Shown: positions 44,087-54,311 of the stretch, piece after piece | How the letters are laid out: each line of letters opens with the position of its first letter | Position numbering within the stretch: position 1 is the first letter of the stretch | From: Trichosporon coremiiforme | Lineage: Eukaryota > Basidiomycota > Tremellomycetes > Trichosporonales > Trichosporonaceae | Length of the DNA stretch: 64,000 bases | NCBI GenBank assembly: GCA_039545355.1 | Contig: BCJJ01000018.1 | Span: 868,001-932,000, forward strand | Direction of reading: 5' to 3' | Program-made: the position numbers and the translations under genes | Notes under the pieces: model-generated | Databases searched by the model: none | What the model was told of the DNA's origin: nothing | Seen by the model: the letters and a program-made list of their open reading frames with translations, nothing else

Positions 44087-47056
44087 CTAGATCTCCGCCA
44101 ACCGCACGAGATACCGCTCAAAGACCTTCTTCCCATTTGTGAGGTTGAGCAGCCTCATCCTCTCATTCGCGAGATGGCCCGCATCACTCGCCTGTCCCAG
44201 CGGGAGATGCACGCACGGCACGCCAAACTCCTTCTCGAGCCAGCTCATGGTCGGCACGGTGCCGCCCTCGCGAATCTTGAGCGGGCGGCGCTTCCACACG
44301 TCCTCGACCGCATTCTCCAGCGCCTTGAAGTAGGGGTTCTCGAGTGCTGCGAGCCACCAGCTCGCGGCATGCGTGATCTTCACGTCGAGGTGGTTCGGGG
44401 ACGCGAGGCGCTCGAACTCGTCCCGGCAGTACGACGTCAGCGCGTCCACAATGGTGGACATGTCCTGGTCCGGCACTAGACGGAGGGAAATGTCGGCCGT
44501 CACTCGACGAGGAATGACGGTCTTGTTCTGCGTGCTGCCAGAGGTGCGGATGTTGGCGATGGAGAAGGACGGCTCGCGCCACACGCGCTCCAGGTCCCGT
44601 AACCTGCGGCCTGAGGCGGTCGCGACCGTCTCGAGCAGGGCGCGCTCCTCGTCGCTTTGCGCGCGGACACTGTCGTAAAACCCGGGCACCTTGAGGCCGC
44701 CTGTGTCGCTCAGCTTGGAGAGGAGGTTGACCATGTCGAACATGGGCTCGTGGACTGCTCCGCCTTCCACGCCGGAGTGGACGTCGTCGCGCTGAGACTC
44801 GATCGAGAGGTTTGCGTACACCACCCCGCGCATGCCGTACACGACGCAGGGGTCTTCCTCGTCGATCCATGTCGAGTTCGAGAGCAGGATCACGTCCACA
44901 TCACCGATCATCTGCCTGTGTCTGCGCACAGCCGAGGCGAAACCGCGCGACCCCGCCTCCTCCTCACCCTCGATCAACATGACCAGGTCGACGTCGAGCT
45001 CTCGCCGCTGACGCAGCGCCGCCGCCGCGCAGGCGATGGCCATGATCGGGCCCTTGTTGTCCGTAACTCCTCGGCCGTAGAGGTATCCGTCCTTGCCCGT
45101 CAGATGCCAGGGGTCGCTCGACCATCCCTTCTCCCCGACCGGCTGCACGTCGTAGTGTCCGTAGAAGAGCACGCGGCGGCGCGGCTTGTCGCAGCTTGGC
45201 TTGTGTCCGCTGAACGTCGCCAGGACTAACGGATTCTTCCCCTGATCTCCTGAGAGAAGGCAGGACTTGGCACCGAGCTGTCCCAGAATCTTGTTCAAGA
45301 GATGCGCTCCCTGCCGGCACGGCTCGCGGTGCTTCTCGTCTGATACTGTTGGAATTGCCACCAGCTTCGACAGAGCGTACAGCATCGTGTCCCCGTCATC
45401 GTCCGAGAGCTCCGTCAGCTCTGGAAGCTTCAGGTCGCGGTGCTCCTCAGGGCTCCTGGCTAACCGCGACGGATGCGCATGCACTCTCCAGATCTTGACG
45501 TAGCTGTCGTTGCCCGCAGTGACAAGGTCGTAAGCCCCGTCCCGGTCGGCCGGGACGATAACCATCGCGAGTGCCGTGCTGTCGTGCGCCTTCAGCGCCG
45601 CCGTGCAGTTGAACGCGTCGTCGATGCGGAATATCCGCCCGTCGCCGGCTCCGCTGTACACGTCTCCCCTCAGCACGGCAAGGCTGAGCACGTCGCTCGA
45701 GTGAGCCTCGATTGTCCGGATCCGCGACCCCGTCTCCAGATCCCACACGTCGATCTCACCGCCCTGTAGTCCGCCGTAAAGCAGCGAGTCGCGGTATGCC
45801 AGAGAGAACACGGCTCCTGACAGTCCGACAAACTCCCGCACGAGCTTCAGCCCGCCACCCGGCAGACACTCCCAGACCTTGACGTCGCTGTCGCCACTGC
45901 CTGACGCGAGCCACCGCGTGCCGTCCGCCCGCGCAATCATCTGCAGCGCATAGACGTATCCGTAGTGGGCGTAGAAGAGCGTTGAGTCTGCGCCAACCTC
46001 GAACTCGACCACCTCGCCACTGCGCTTGAAGTAGTCTCCGCCCGTAGTGGCCGCGGCAGTGGGGGTGTTCCCTCCCTTGCTGCAGCTGATCGATCGGCTC
46101 GGCGTGCACCTTCCAGCTGGCGTGCACGACCCAGGTGAACCGGGCGTCGACGGCGTGTCGAAAAACGGGCTCGGCTTATACCGCCCACTTCGTTGGCTTG
46201 GTGTCGGCGCCGACGGCGTCGGGTGTTTGTGGTGGTCGTGTCCTTCCCCATTGAGCAGACTCGAAATGTTGCCCTTGACAGCTGTCGGCGCAACGACGGA
46301 CCGCGTTCCCCGGATGTCCTTGCCGAAGTTGACCCACTCGATGGACGTGTTCTGCGCACCAAAGTAGAGCGTGCCGCCTTTTCGGTCGTCCCAGGCCAGG
46401 CTGAAAATGTCGCCAGAGGTGTCGTCGCACGGGTGGATGATGTACAGCGGCTCAAACGTCCGTGTTGACCAGATCTGTTCGTCAGCTGGAGGCACGCTGT
46501 TGCGACAGCAGACTTACTCGAACGTCTCCTGCACTGCTGCCTGAGATGAGCCACTCCTTTTCGGGAACAACGAGCAGACACAGCACGCTTCCCTCGTGTC
46601 CCAGTAACCTGTACTCAGGCTGGAAGTCACGCCGACAGAACACGGTGATTTCGTTGTCGCGCCCCTGGCAACCCGCGTAGATGTGGTCCTTGTCGCCACT
46701 GAGCGCGAGAACTCTACTCGAGCCCACGGACAAGAGGTGCGAGTGAGTCGGCGAGTCCGTCAGGACCTGACGGGTGAGCGAGTCGGCTATTTTGATTGAG
46801 ATGGTTGCGGGGTCGGGGTGCGGGAGCGTTGCACAAAGTCGGGAGTCGTAGATATAAACATGATTGAGCGTGACAAGTCAACGGACGATGGACATGTCGT
46901 TATCGCAAGATCGACCAGGAATGACGACAAGAGCAAGCGCACAAAAGAAGCAATGCGTGTCAGCACCGGGTCCGGCAGGTGTGATCTACCGCCGTCTAGC
47001 CCGATCGAGCACCAGGGCAGACGCGCGACCTCTGCACGCGGTACTCACTCTTCATT
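44087..47056 (-). CDS. DUG2: Dug2-type glutathione-degrading peptidase (WD40 plus M20)
   Basis: Three exons (47056-47050, 46786-46518, 46474-44087) give 887 residues. The first exon is only ATGAAGA, joined by a 263-nt intron; the join reads MKTDSLTRQVLTDSP and continues into the first WD repeat. Residues ~30-425 form WD40 repeats (SGSSAGDVRIW, SGSGDSDVKVW, GGLQGGEIDVW, TAGNDSYVKIW) interrupted by a Ser/Pro/Thr loop. Residues ~455-887 are an M20 metallopeptidase with YGHYDVQP (His532, Asp534), VTDNKGP (Asp564) and EGEEEAGS (Glu596/597). The WD40-M20 fusion is specific for Dug2, which with Dug1 and Dug3 cleaves glutathione in the cytosol. The tiny first exon is inferred from splice sites only. 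Confidence 0.9.
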
Positions 47057-47553
47057 GTCTCGAGAGTTATGCTGTGGCTGGCGATGGGGCTCGAGCTTCC
47101 GGCGGCAGGAGACATGGATCCAGACGCCATCGTCGCAGGCGCTGGTCGGGACGGTCGTGGGAGGACTGGGTCGTAGGTCTGTCGAATTCGGGCAAGTGTG
47201 ACGAACGCGATGGTTTCAAAAGATACCGGCCGTTACGGCACCTGAGGACGGTGTCTTGTGGTCGCCTGACTAGTGATTCTTCCTGGTTGACAATCGATGC
47301 AACGCTCTGCCGGTAGTCGATATGCTTGTTACTGTCACTGTTGTGCAAGTGTTGAATGCGGAGTCGAGTGTCTGACAGCAGCATCGATACGAAACATGGA
47401 TCTTGACAGGGAGGGCTTTCTAATGGCAATCCCGATTGCATCACGCCATGCAACTTGAACCGTCAATAAGCGCTGGGCCTGGCATTGGCCACCCAGCCAA
47501 TCTCCTCTGCCGCAATACAAGCCCGATGCATACACAACACTCTTCTCTCTTTC
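47057..47553. other. upstream region of DUG2
   Basis: About 500 bases between the DUG2 start and the stop of the SGT1-like gene, both on the minus strand. It must hold the DUG2 promoter; no other feature seen. Confidence 0.4.
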
Positions 47554-48337
47554 CTACATCTTCATCTCGTACATGCCCTCGGGCGGGCGCGTCGCCGTCT
47601 TCTCTGCATTTCAGCTTTGCTAAAGCGTCAGACAAGCTCACCCTTTCCGATCTGGCTCCAGTCGGTGGACAACGTCGTTCCCCCGCTTTCCGTAAAGCTC
47701 TTGATCATGGCGCGCTTCGTGTCATCGTCGGCATTCGCATAGATGCCGGAGAAGAGCTTCTGCAGTGCCGCGTCACCGCCTGCGTTCGGGTCCTTCGAGT
47801 TGTCGTCCTCCTCCAGCTCGGCGTCGACGACCGCGTCCCAGTTCTTGCGGGCCGGCTTCGACGCTGAAGGAGCCGACGGAGTTGCACCCTTGTACCCCGA
47901 GCTCGAAGCAGGCGTTGAAGAAGACGCAGCCGGAATACTGGAGAGTTTAGAGGGCTGCGCAGAACCAGAGGACAGCAGAGTCGGCCACTGAACTCCAGGC
48001 TCGTCCTTCTTGAGCGTGAGCTCGATCTGATGTCAGCTGCGAAAGCGCGGTTACAAGCTCACCTTCGTCCCCAACACCCGTTCACTGCAGTCCCCGGGGG
48101 CGATGGCACCAGCGAGTGGTCCGAGAGTAAACGACTTCGCTTCAGCGTTTTCGAGAGCCGGAAGCGACACATCGACGCTGTGCGTGTGGTAGACGACCTT
48201 AACGTTCTCGCGAGCCGGGGAAGCGCCGTAACCCTTCACGTAGATCGAAACGGTGACGTCCGTCGGAGACTGGTAGAAGTCGTTTCTGCCTTCAGTTTTG
48301 TACACACCTCATGAGCTCACCTTGGAACCTCGCTCAT
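47554..48337 (-). CDS. SGT1: SGT1-like CS and SGS domain protein lacking TPR repeats
   Basis: Four exons (48337-48321, 48285-48063, 48026-47642, 47603-47554) give 224 residues. After a short MSEVPRNDFYQSPTDV start comes a CS (p23-like, Hsp90-binding) domain, VTVSIYVKGYG through ELTLKK, a Ser/Ala/Pro-rich linker, and a C-terminal SGS domain: KNWDAVVDAELEED, DAALQKLFSGIYANADDDTK, SFTESGGTTLSTDWSQIGKE and the last-exon tail RPPEGMYEMKM. SGT1 is an Hsp90 co-chaperone linked to Skp1 and kinetochore assembly. The usual N-terminal TPR domain is missing: the CS domain begins only ten residues from the start. The final 50-nt exon is needed to restore the SGS ending. A TPR-coding exon further upstream was not found. 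Confidence 0.82.
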
Positions 48338-48535
48338 CGTAGCTGTTGTCGACGGAGGAGCTGATGCTGGCGAGGAAGGTCATCGAAATCGTCATCTTTC
48401 CGGACCGCCTCCACCGCGGAACCAATTTCGAATCAGCGCGTCTTCGTACCTTCCCCGCCAGATGACCCTTCAACACGCCGTCCACCTGTACCATCCTGCT
48501 GCTCGCAAAAGCACGCCCTCGTCGATGCATGGAGC

Positions 48536-48539
48536 AAAA
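48536..48539 (-). terminator. RNA polymerase III terminator of tRNA-Leu
   Basis: A run of four T on the minus strand just after the 3' end of the tRNA, the standard pol III stop signal. Confidence 0.6.
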
Positions 48540-48541
48540 GC

Positions 48542-48633
48542 TGACTGGAGTGGGATTCGAACCCACGCCCGAAGACTGCGAAGCTCCAAGAGGAACCTGA
48601 ACACAGCGCCTTAGACCGCTCGGCCATCCAGCC
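48542..48633 (-). tRNA. tRNA-Leu(CAG) with intron
   Basis: Cloverleaf visible on the minus strand: acceptor GGCTGGA pairs with TCCAGTC (one G-U), D arm GCC...GGC with the A box GGCCGAGCGGTCTAAGG typical of leucine tRNAs, anticodon stem CTGTG/CGCAG, T arm GTGGG-TTCGAAT-CCCAC with a perfect B box GGTTCGAATCC. The anticodon CAG (48599-48597) is followed after one base by an intron of about 14 nt (about 48595-48582), the canonical position. The discriminator is A, as in leucine tRNAs. The variable arm is short for leucine (about nine bases). It reads CUG codons as leucine, so this fungus uses the standard code for CUG. Confidence 0.92.
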
Positions 48634-49387
48634 AATGTTGAGCACGTGATGTGCCACGGGGGCCTGCGCGCCGGCGCCCCTACGTCCCCATCGCCCCTCC
48701 CAATGCTGCCGGAAAGCTACTTGTTCGTGAGGACTCAATTAACGAAGAACTGCTCCGTGCAGCACCGAGTCTTGGTTGACGAGGATAGCACGTCCATGAC
48801 GTTGAACAGGGTAGAAGGAGATGCCAGCGCTCTCGGCATTCAAGACAGACAACAGAAGCTTAACGGTAAACGGACCTGCCCCTCCTGAACTGTGCCGCTC
48901 TTCGTCGTTCTTAGGCCAAGAAGCGGCGAGCCCGGCAAGTCATATCCTTCTAGGGCTACTGCACACCGCCGGGAGCCTGCTAGGAACGAAGGAACGCGCT
49001 GCGCTATTCCTTGTGCCCATAGGCGCGTTCGATGGCGTGATGGAAGTTTCGCCCCTGGAGGCACCCGGCGCCGATCAGTCTAGAGTGAGCGGCCCCGCAC
49101 TAGATAGCGGAGATCCGGTATCTGATAAGAATGCTCTTCTTGAACGGTTGCTGGATCTGTTGCGAGTCCTCCTCTCTCCACGCATCTCATTAGCAAAACG
49201 CACAACAAGCGGTCAACACGAAGAAGGCTTCGGCAGGCACATGGCCGTCGGCTTTGACCGAGTTGGACCCTGGATGCTTGATAAGACGGGAAATGCTTCG
49301 CCGTCATGAGGCAGACATTCCAGGACCCACATCCTGTGTTTAAACATTTCTCATCAGCCCTCGCATCCCCACACCCAGAACGACGAA
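48634..49387. other. intergenic between tRNA and aminotransferase, no gene supported
   Basis: About 750 bases. A + strand frame at 48821-49309 (162 codons) and shorter opposite frames overlap; none shows a domain or codon pattern I trust. The last 90 bases are the aminotransferase promoter and leader. Confidence 0.45.
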
Positions 49388-51134
49388 ATGGACACTGTGC
49401 CGCTCACCGCCTCGTCCGGCTTCGAGGGGCGCTCCGCCTCGCTCCCGAAGGCAAAGGACATGAGCCACCACGTCAACCAGATTACGAAGAACCGCAGCCC
49501 GATGGCTCTGAAGGAGCTGTACCGATACGCGAGCCAGCCTGGCATGCAGGCGTTCGCGGGCGGTATTCCGTCGCCGGAGTTGTTCCCGTTCCAGACGCTG
49601 TCTGCCGAGATCCAGCGCTTCGACTCGCTGCCGCTCGAGCGCCCGCGTGTGCCGACCAAGCCGAAGAAAACGCTCATGGAGTGGCTGTTTGGAGGCAACC
49701 TGCAGTTCACGATCCCCAAGTATGCCAGCGACCCGACGGACCCGATGGCGATCCAGCTCGCAACGTCGCTACAGTACCAAGCTGCGACTGGTCCGCCCGC
49801 GCTGCCCAAGTTCCTGCGCGAGTACGTCGAGAAGGTCTATCAGCCGGGCTATGCGGACTGGGACGTGCTGGTGGATGTGGGCGCAACGGACGGATTCGGT
49901 AAGGCATTCAACATGCTGCTCAACATGGGAGACGCGGTGCTCGTCGAGGAATGGTCGTACCCCGGTGCCATGAACGCGTACATGCCATTCGAGGTCGAGC
50001 GCGTGGCGGTGCGCATGGACGGCGAAGGCGTCCGCCCCGACCACCTCGAGGATATCCTTGCCAACTGGGACCAGCGGACGGAGGGTCGTCCTCGCCCGCG
50101 CGTGTTCTACACTGTGCCGACGGGTCAGAACCCGACTGGAGCCACAATGTGGCACCAGCGCAAGAAGGAGGTGTACGCTATCTGTCAGAAGTACGATGTC
50201 GTTATCATCGAGGACGACCCATACTTCACCCTTCACTGTGGGGAGTACCACCCGCCGGGGAAGAAGCTGGCCCCGCTCGTGCAGCGCTCAATCGATGAGC
50301 AAAAGAAGGAGGGCAAGAGGGGCAACCAGGCATTCATCGACGCACTTCCGCCCTCGTACCTCCGCTTCGATACCGACGGCCGTGTCATCCGTCTTGACGT
50401 ATGTCTCAAGGGAATGATATTGCTGACCGCAGACCTTCTCGAAGACCTCGTGCCCGGGCTCGCGCCTTGGATGGTTTACGTCGTCGCCTCTGTTCATTGA
50501 GCGCCTGACGCGCGTGTCTGAGGCGAGCACGCAGGCGCCCAGCGGCTTCGCGACCGCCCTGACGACCACGATGCTCACGACCTGGGGCTTTGACGGATAC
50601 ATCCGATGGCTGCGCGGCATCAAGGCGACATACCAGCAGCGGCGAGACTGGATGGTTGACGCTCTGGGCCATGCGTTCCACCTGGAGTTTGACGGTGACT
50701 CGAGCCTCAACCCGTTCGTTGCCGAAACGCAGTTCGGCCGCTCCGTTACTGGCTATGCCCGCCCGGAGGCTGGATCGGCGCAGGCGCAGTGGGACGAGAA
50801 GCGCGGCGCACGCTCCGCTCTCGGCCACCCGCTCATCTCCTTCATCCCGCCCTCCGCGGGCATGTTCGTCTTCGTCGGCGTGCACCTCACTCACCACCCC
50901 GAGTATGAGCGCCTCGGAGACGAGGTCCTCATGCGAAAGCTCTGGAAGCGTCTTGCCGAGCACCTCGTGCTGTTCGCGCCCGGATGGGCATTCGACTCGT
51001 GCGGCGTGCACGATATCGGCGGAGAGGGCATGGGCTACTTCCGCCTCTCGTTCTCGATCCTGCCGTACGAGACGATGCAGAGCGGCATGGTCACGTTCGC
51101 CAAGGTGCTCAACGAGTTCATGAAGGGCAAGTAA
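49388..51134 (+). CDS. aromatic/2-aminoadipate-type aminotransferase (class I/II)
   Basis: Two exons (49388-50398, 50433-51134) with a 34-nt intron, 570 residues. PLP-dependent fold type I: FAGGIPSPELFPF start, YQAATGPPALPKFLREYV, TVPTGQNPTGATM, an EDDPYFTLH segment for the cofactor pyridine-ring Asp, and the Schiff-base lysine motif TFSKTSCPGSRLGW (Lys341), created right at the splice. C terminus FRLSFSILPYETMQSG. The motif set and length match fungal Aro8/Aro9 and 2-aminoadipate aminotransferases, which act on phenylalanine, tyrosine, tryptophan or 2-aminoadipate with 2-oxoglutarate. Which substrate dominates cannot be decided from sequence. Several inserts make it longer than yeast Aro8. 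Confidence 0.9.
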
Positions 51135-51222
51135 GAATGTGGCTTGAATGAAAAATGCAAATACATCTGTAGATATGCCCGGAGTACAGCGTTGTCTATG
51201 AATGGTGTGACTGAGCCTGCGA

Positions 51223-54061
51223 CTAGCCACGGCGGCGCTTCTCGCGCTTTTTCTCCTTCTCCATCTGCTTCTCCTCTGCGCGCTCGTCGTTGAGCCCTCC
51301 CACCGCCTTGCGCATCTTGGCGTTGTACTCGGCGTCCTTGGCGGCCTGCTCGCGCGCCTTCTCGGCCGCGAGGAAGCGGTTGTCCTTGCGCAGCTCGCGC
51401 ATCGCGCCCTTCTTCTCCTTCTTGTACTGCGCCTTGAGCTTGGCGACGGCGTTGCGCTCGACGTCGGGGTCGTAATGCTTGCCAGGAGCGAAGTCGGCCT
51501 CGAACTTGGGCGCGTACGTCGCGATCGGAACCGGCTTGTGGTCCTGCAGCATGAGGGGCGCGCGCGCCTGCTTCGCGAACATGACCTGCTTGCCCAGCTG
51601 CGTCGTCGCAGTCTCGATCTGCGCCTTGAGGGCAGGAGCGAGCTTGGCGACACGGATCTCAGTCATGAGCGTGTGCAGCGGCGTGAAGAGCTCAATGTAG
51701 CCGGGGTTCTCGGACGACATCGTCGCCAGGGTCGAGATCAGGCCGAGAGCAACAGCGACGAGATCGCTCTTGACCTGGTCGTTGTCCTCGGTGAGCGCAG
51801 CAGCAAGCTTGGCGGGCTTGCTCGGCTCGGCTCCCGTCTTCATCGTGATGTCACAAGCGAGGAGATCCGGGAACGCAGTGCACTTGCCGGCCGCCTTCTT
51901 GCGCGGAAGCAGGGCGAGGAGCGAGTTGGCGATGAAGTTGATGGCTTCCGGCACCATACGCTTCGACTGCGCCTCGTACTGCGTGATGACTGAGGAGAGG
52001 AAGAGACCAGAGGCAACATCCCGCGTAGAGCGGATGCGCGACTGACTGAGGTACTGTCCGATGAGGAGCTCAGCGGCCTGGGCGACGGGGTGCGAGAAGT
52101 CACTCGTGGACCAGAGCGTGCCGATGAGGCGGAGGATGATGAGCTCGGCAGCGCCCGGAAGGGTCTTCGAGTCCGGAGACGACGGTCCCTTCGTCAGTCC
52201 GCGCTGCAGGTTCTTCTGCATCAGCGTGAGCTTGGCGAGGAACTGGTGGGCGGCGGCAATCGGGTTCAGCTTAACGAGAGTGGCGAGGTGGGGGTTGAGC
52301 GACGAGATCACGTCAAATGGCGGCTCGTCCTCGGAGGCGAGGATCAGGATATAGTCTAGGAGGACCCCGAGGAAGTCCTGCAGCTTCTCCTTGTTGCCCT
52401 GGGCGAGTGACGGGTGGTGGATGGCACGGATACGGGCGACGACAATCGGGAGGGCGCTGCTGTCAAGTCCCTCGAGGCACTCCTCAAACTCCTCGACGGT
52501 CGCGGGGCACGGGAAGGTGTAGGGGATTTCCTTCACGGCAGGAGCCTTAGCCTTGCCCTTACCCTTGTCCTTGCGTTTGCGAGGAAGCTCGTCCTCGCTC
52601 TCCTCGTCTGAATCCTCCTCAGCGTCGCTGTCCAGGTCCTCCATGTCGGATCCGGCGAGCTCTCCAGCGTCGGACTCGCTCGCCTCACCGTCGACGTCCA
52701 GATCTCCATCCTCATCGTCGTCACTTCCCTCCTCGTCAGAGTCACCCTCCTCAGAGCCAGGCTCAGAATCGGAGCCGGCGTCCTGCTCAATGGCTTCTCT
52801 GGTGATACCCTTTCCGAGGAGCGAAACAGTGCCGTCCTCATCGACATCGCCCATGAAGTCATCTCCGAGGTCACCAGCCTCAGGAGCGCGATCGCCCTTG
52901 CGGCGCTTGTTGGACGGTCCATCCTCATCCTCAGAGTCCTCGCCACGCATACGACGAAGACGCTTAGCCTCAGCAGCCTCGAGACGCTCCTTCTCCTCCA
53001 TGGCCTGCTCCTCCTCAGTCTTCGTGCGGTCCTTCGGCTTGGCACGAGCATCAAAGGCGAGTGATCGGACGAACTGGTCATAGCCGTCGTCATTAATCTC
53101 GTCGGCCATGGCGGGAGCAGTACGCTGAGTGCCGGGAAGCTGAACCTCGGGCTTGATGGTCGCGGTTCCGCCGGCAATGAGGGCACGGATGTCATCGAGG
53201 TTCTCGTCGAGCTCCTCACGCATCTCGGCATCCGCCTCCTTCTCCCTCTGGCGCTCCATCTTGTACTCCTTGCTCTTCGCGATGATCTCGGACATGACCT
53301 CCTGCTTCGTCTTCTTGCGCTCAGGCTGTGATGTTAGCTTAGCTCCGCGTATCCTGTAGCTCACCATCTCCTCGTCCTCCTCATCGTCGCCGAAGCCGCC
53401 GAAGTGGTTGCGCATGACTTGCCGACGGTCGATGGCGCCGTTCGTCTCCTCATCGTCATCCTCGCCGAAGCCCTGGGCGACAAAGTCGTCACCGGGAAGA
53501 TCCATAACACTTCGTCCACCGTGCGTAAGACCTCCGAGAGCGAATCCGTCGTCATCGTCACCGAACAGGTTGTCGTCGTCCTCAAGGTTGAACATTCCCT
53601 TCTTGCCCTGGCCACGCTGCCTTTCACGCGTGTAACGCTCGAGCATACGGTCCTCCAGCGACATTGTCGGGTCCGATTCACCGAAACGGCGGTCACGGAA
53701 AGTTCCCGTGTGGTCCTTCAGGTTGTGCTCCTGCAGGAGAGTCTGGCGACGCTGCACGTTAGACACAGATCACACACTCTGAGCTCACCTGCTCGATACC
53801 AGCCTGTCTGCTAGCGGCGGGACGACCAACAACACCCTTCAGGTTACGACCTCCAACATCATGCTTCGTCTTCGTCTCACGCTCATCGAACTTGTTGAAC
53901 TTGGCGCGGATCTCGTCGAGCTTGGCGGCTTTCTTCGCACGGTCGACGTCCTGAGACTTGCCGCCCTTCTTCTTCTTCGAGTCCTTCTTGGCACCAGATT
54001 TGCGGTTCAGTCCAGCGGAGTTGAGCGCAGCCTTGAGCTGCTGCAGCTGGGACGGAGCCAT
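51223..54061 (-). CDS. NOP14: nucleolar protein Nop14, SSU processome component
   Basis: Three exons (54061-53789, 53751-53365, 53325-51223) give 920 residues. Family landmarks: a basic N terminus (KDSKKKKGGKS), FNKFDERETKTKHDVGGRNLKG, LEDRMLERYTRERQRG, FNLEDDDNLFGDD, RKKTKQEVMSEIIAKSKEYK, then a very acidic Asp/Glu/Ser region with KRRKG, a helical C-terminal half and a Lys/Arg-rich tail (KKEKKGAMRELRKDNRFLA). Nop14 is required for 18S rRNA maturation and 40S export in the nucleolus. The 39-nt second intron is a multiple of three without a stop, so retention would add 13 residues. Divergent from VPS34 with 250 bases between starts. Confidence 0.93.
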
Positions 54062-54311
54062 GCTGTCGTATGCGTTCTGGGGCTGGAGCGAAGCGGGAGG
54101 CAACAACAAGCCGGTCACTCAACTTTTGAGGTGGAGGCGATTCAGTACCGGTTGTAGGTGTCAATTTTTGGTGGCGATGATACGGAGATGCCGTGATCTC
54201 CACACCCTCTCGACGTCACTCGCCATAGATGCCGAGCTGGTCCATCAATCGCGCCTGTTGACATCTTAATCTAACACGTCGTAATATCAATCAGCACAGC
54301 AACACCGGATA
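54062..54311. promoter_or_regulatory. compact divergent NOP14/VPS34 promoter
   Basis: Only 250 bases separate the two start codons, so both promoters share this stretch. No clear TATA box seen. Confidence 0.5.

Noticed and set aside
48821..49309. 162-codon + strand frame between tRNA and aminotransferase
   Set aside because: No domain, no splice signals and opposite-strand frames of similar quality.
50406..51653. 415-codon minus-strand frame spanning the end of the aminotransferase and NOP14
   Set aside because: Arg/Ser-rich wrong-frame reading of NOP14 and antisense reading of the aminotransferase.
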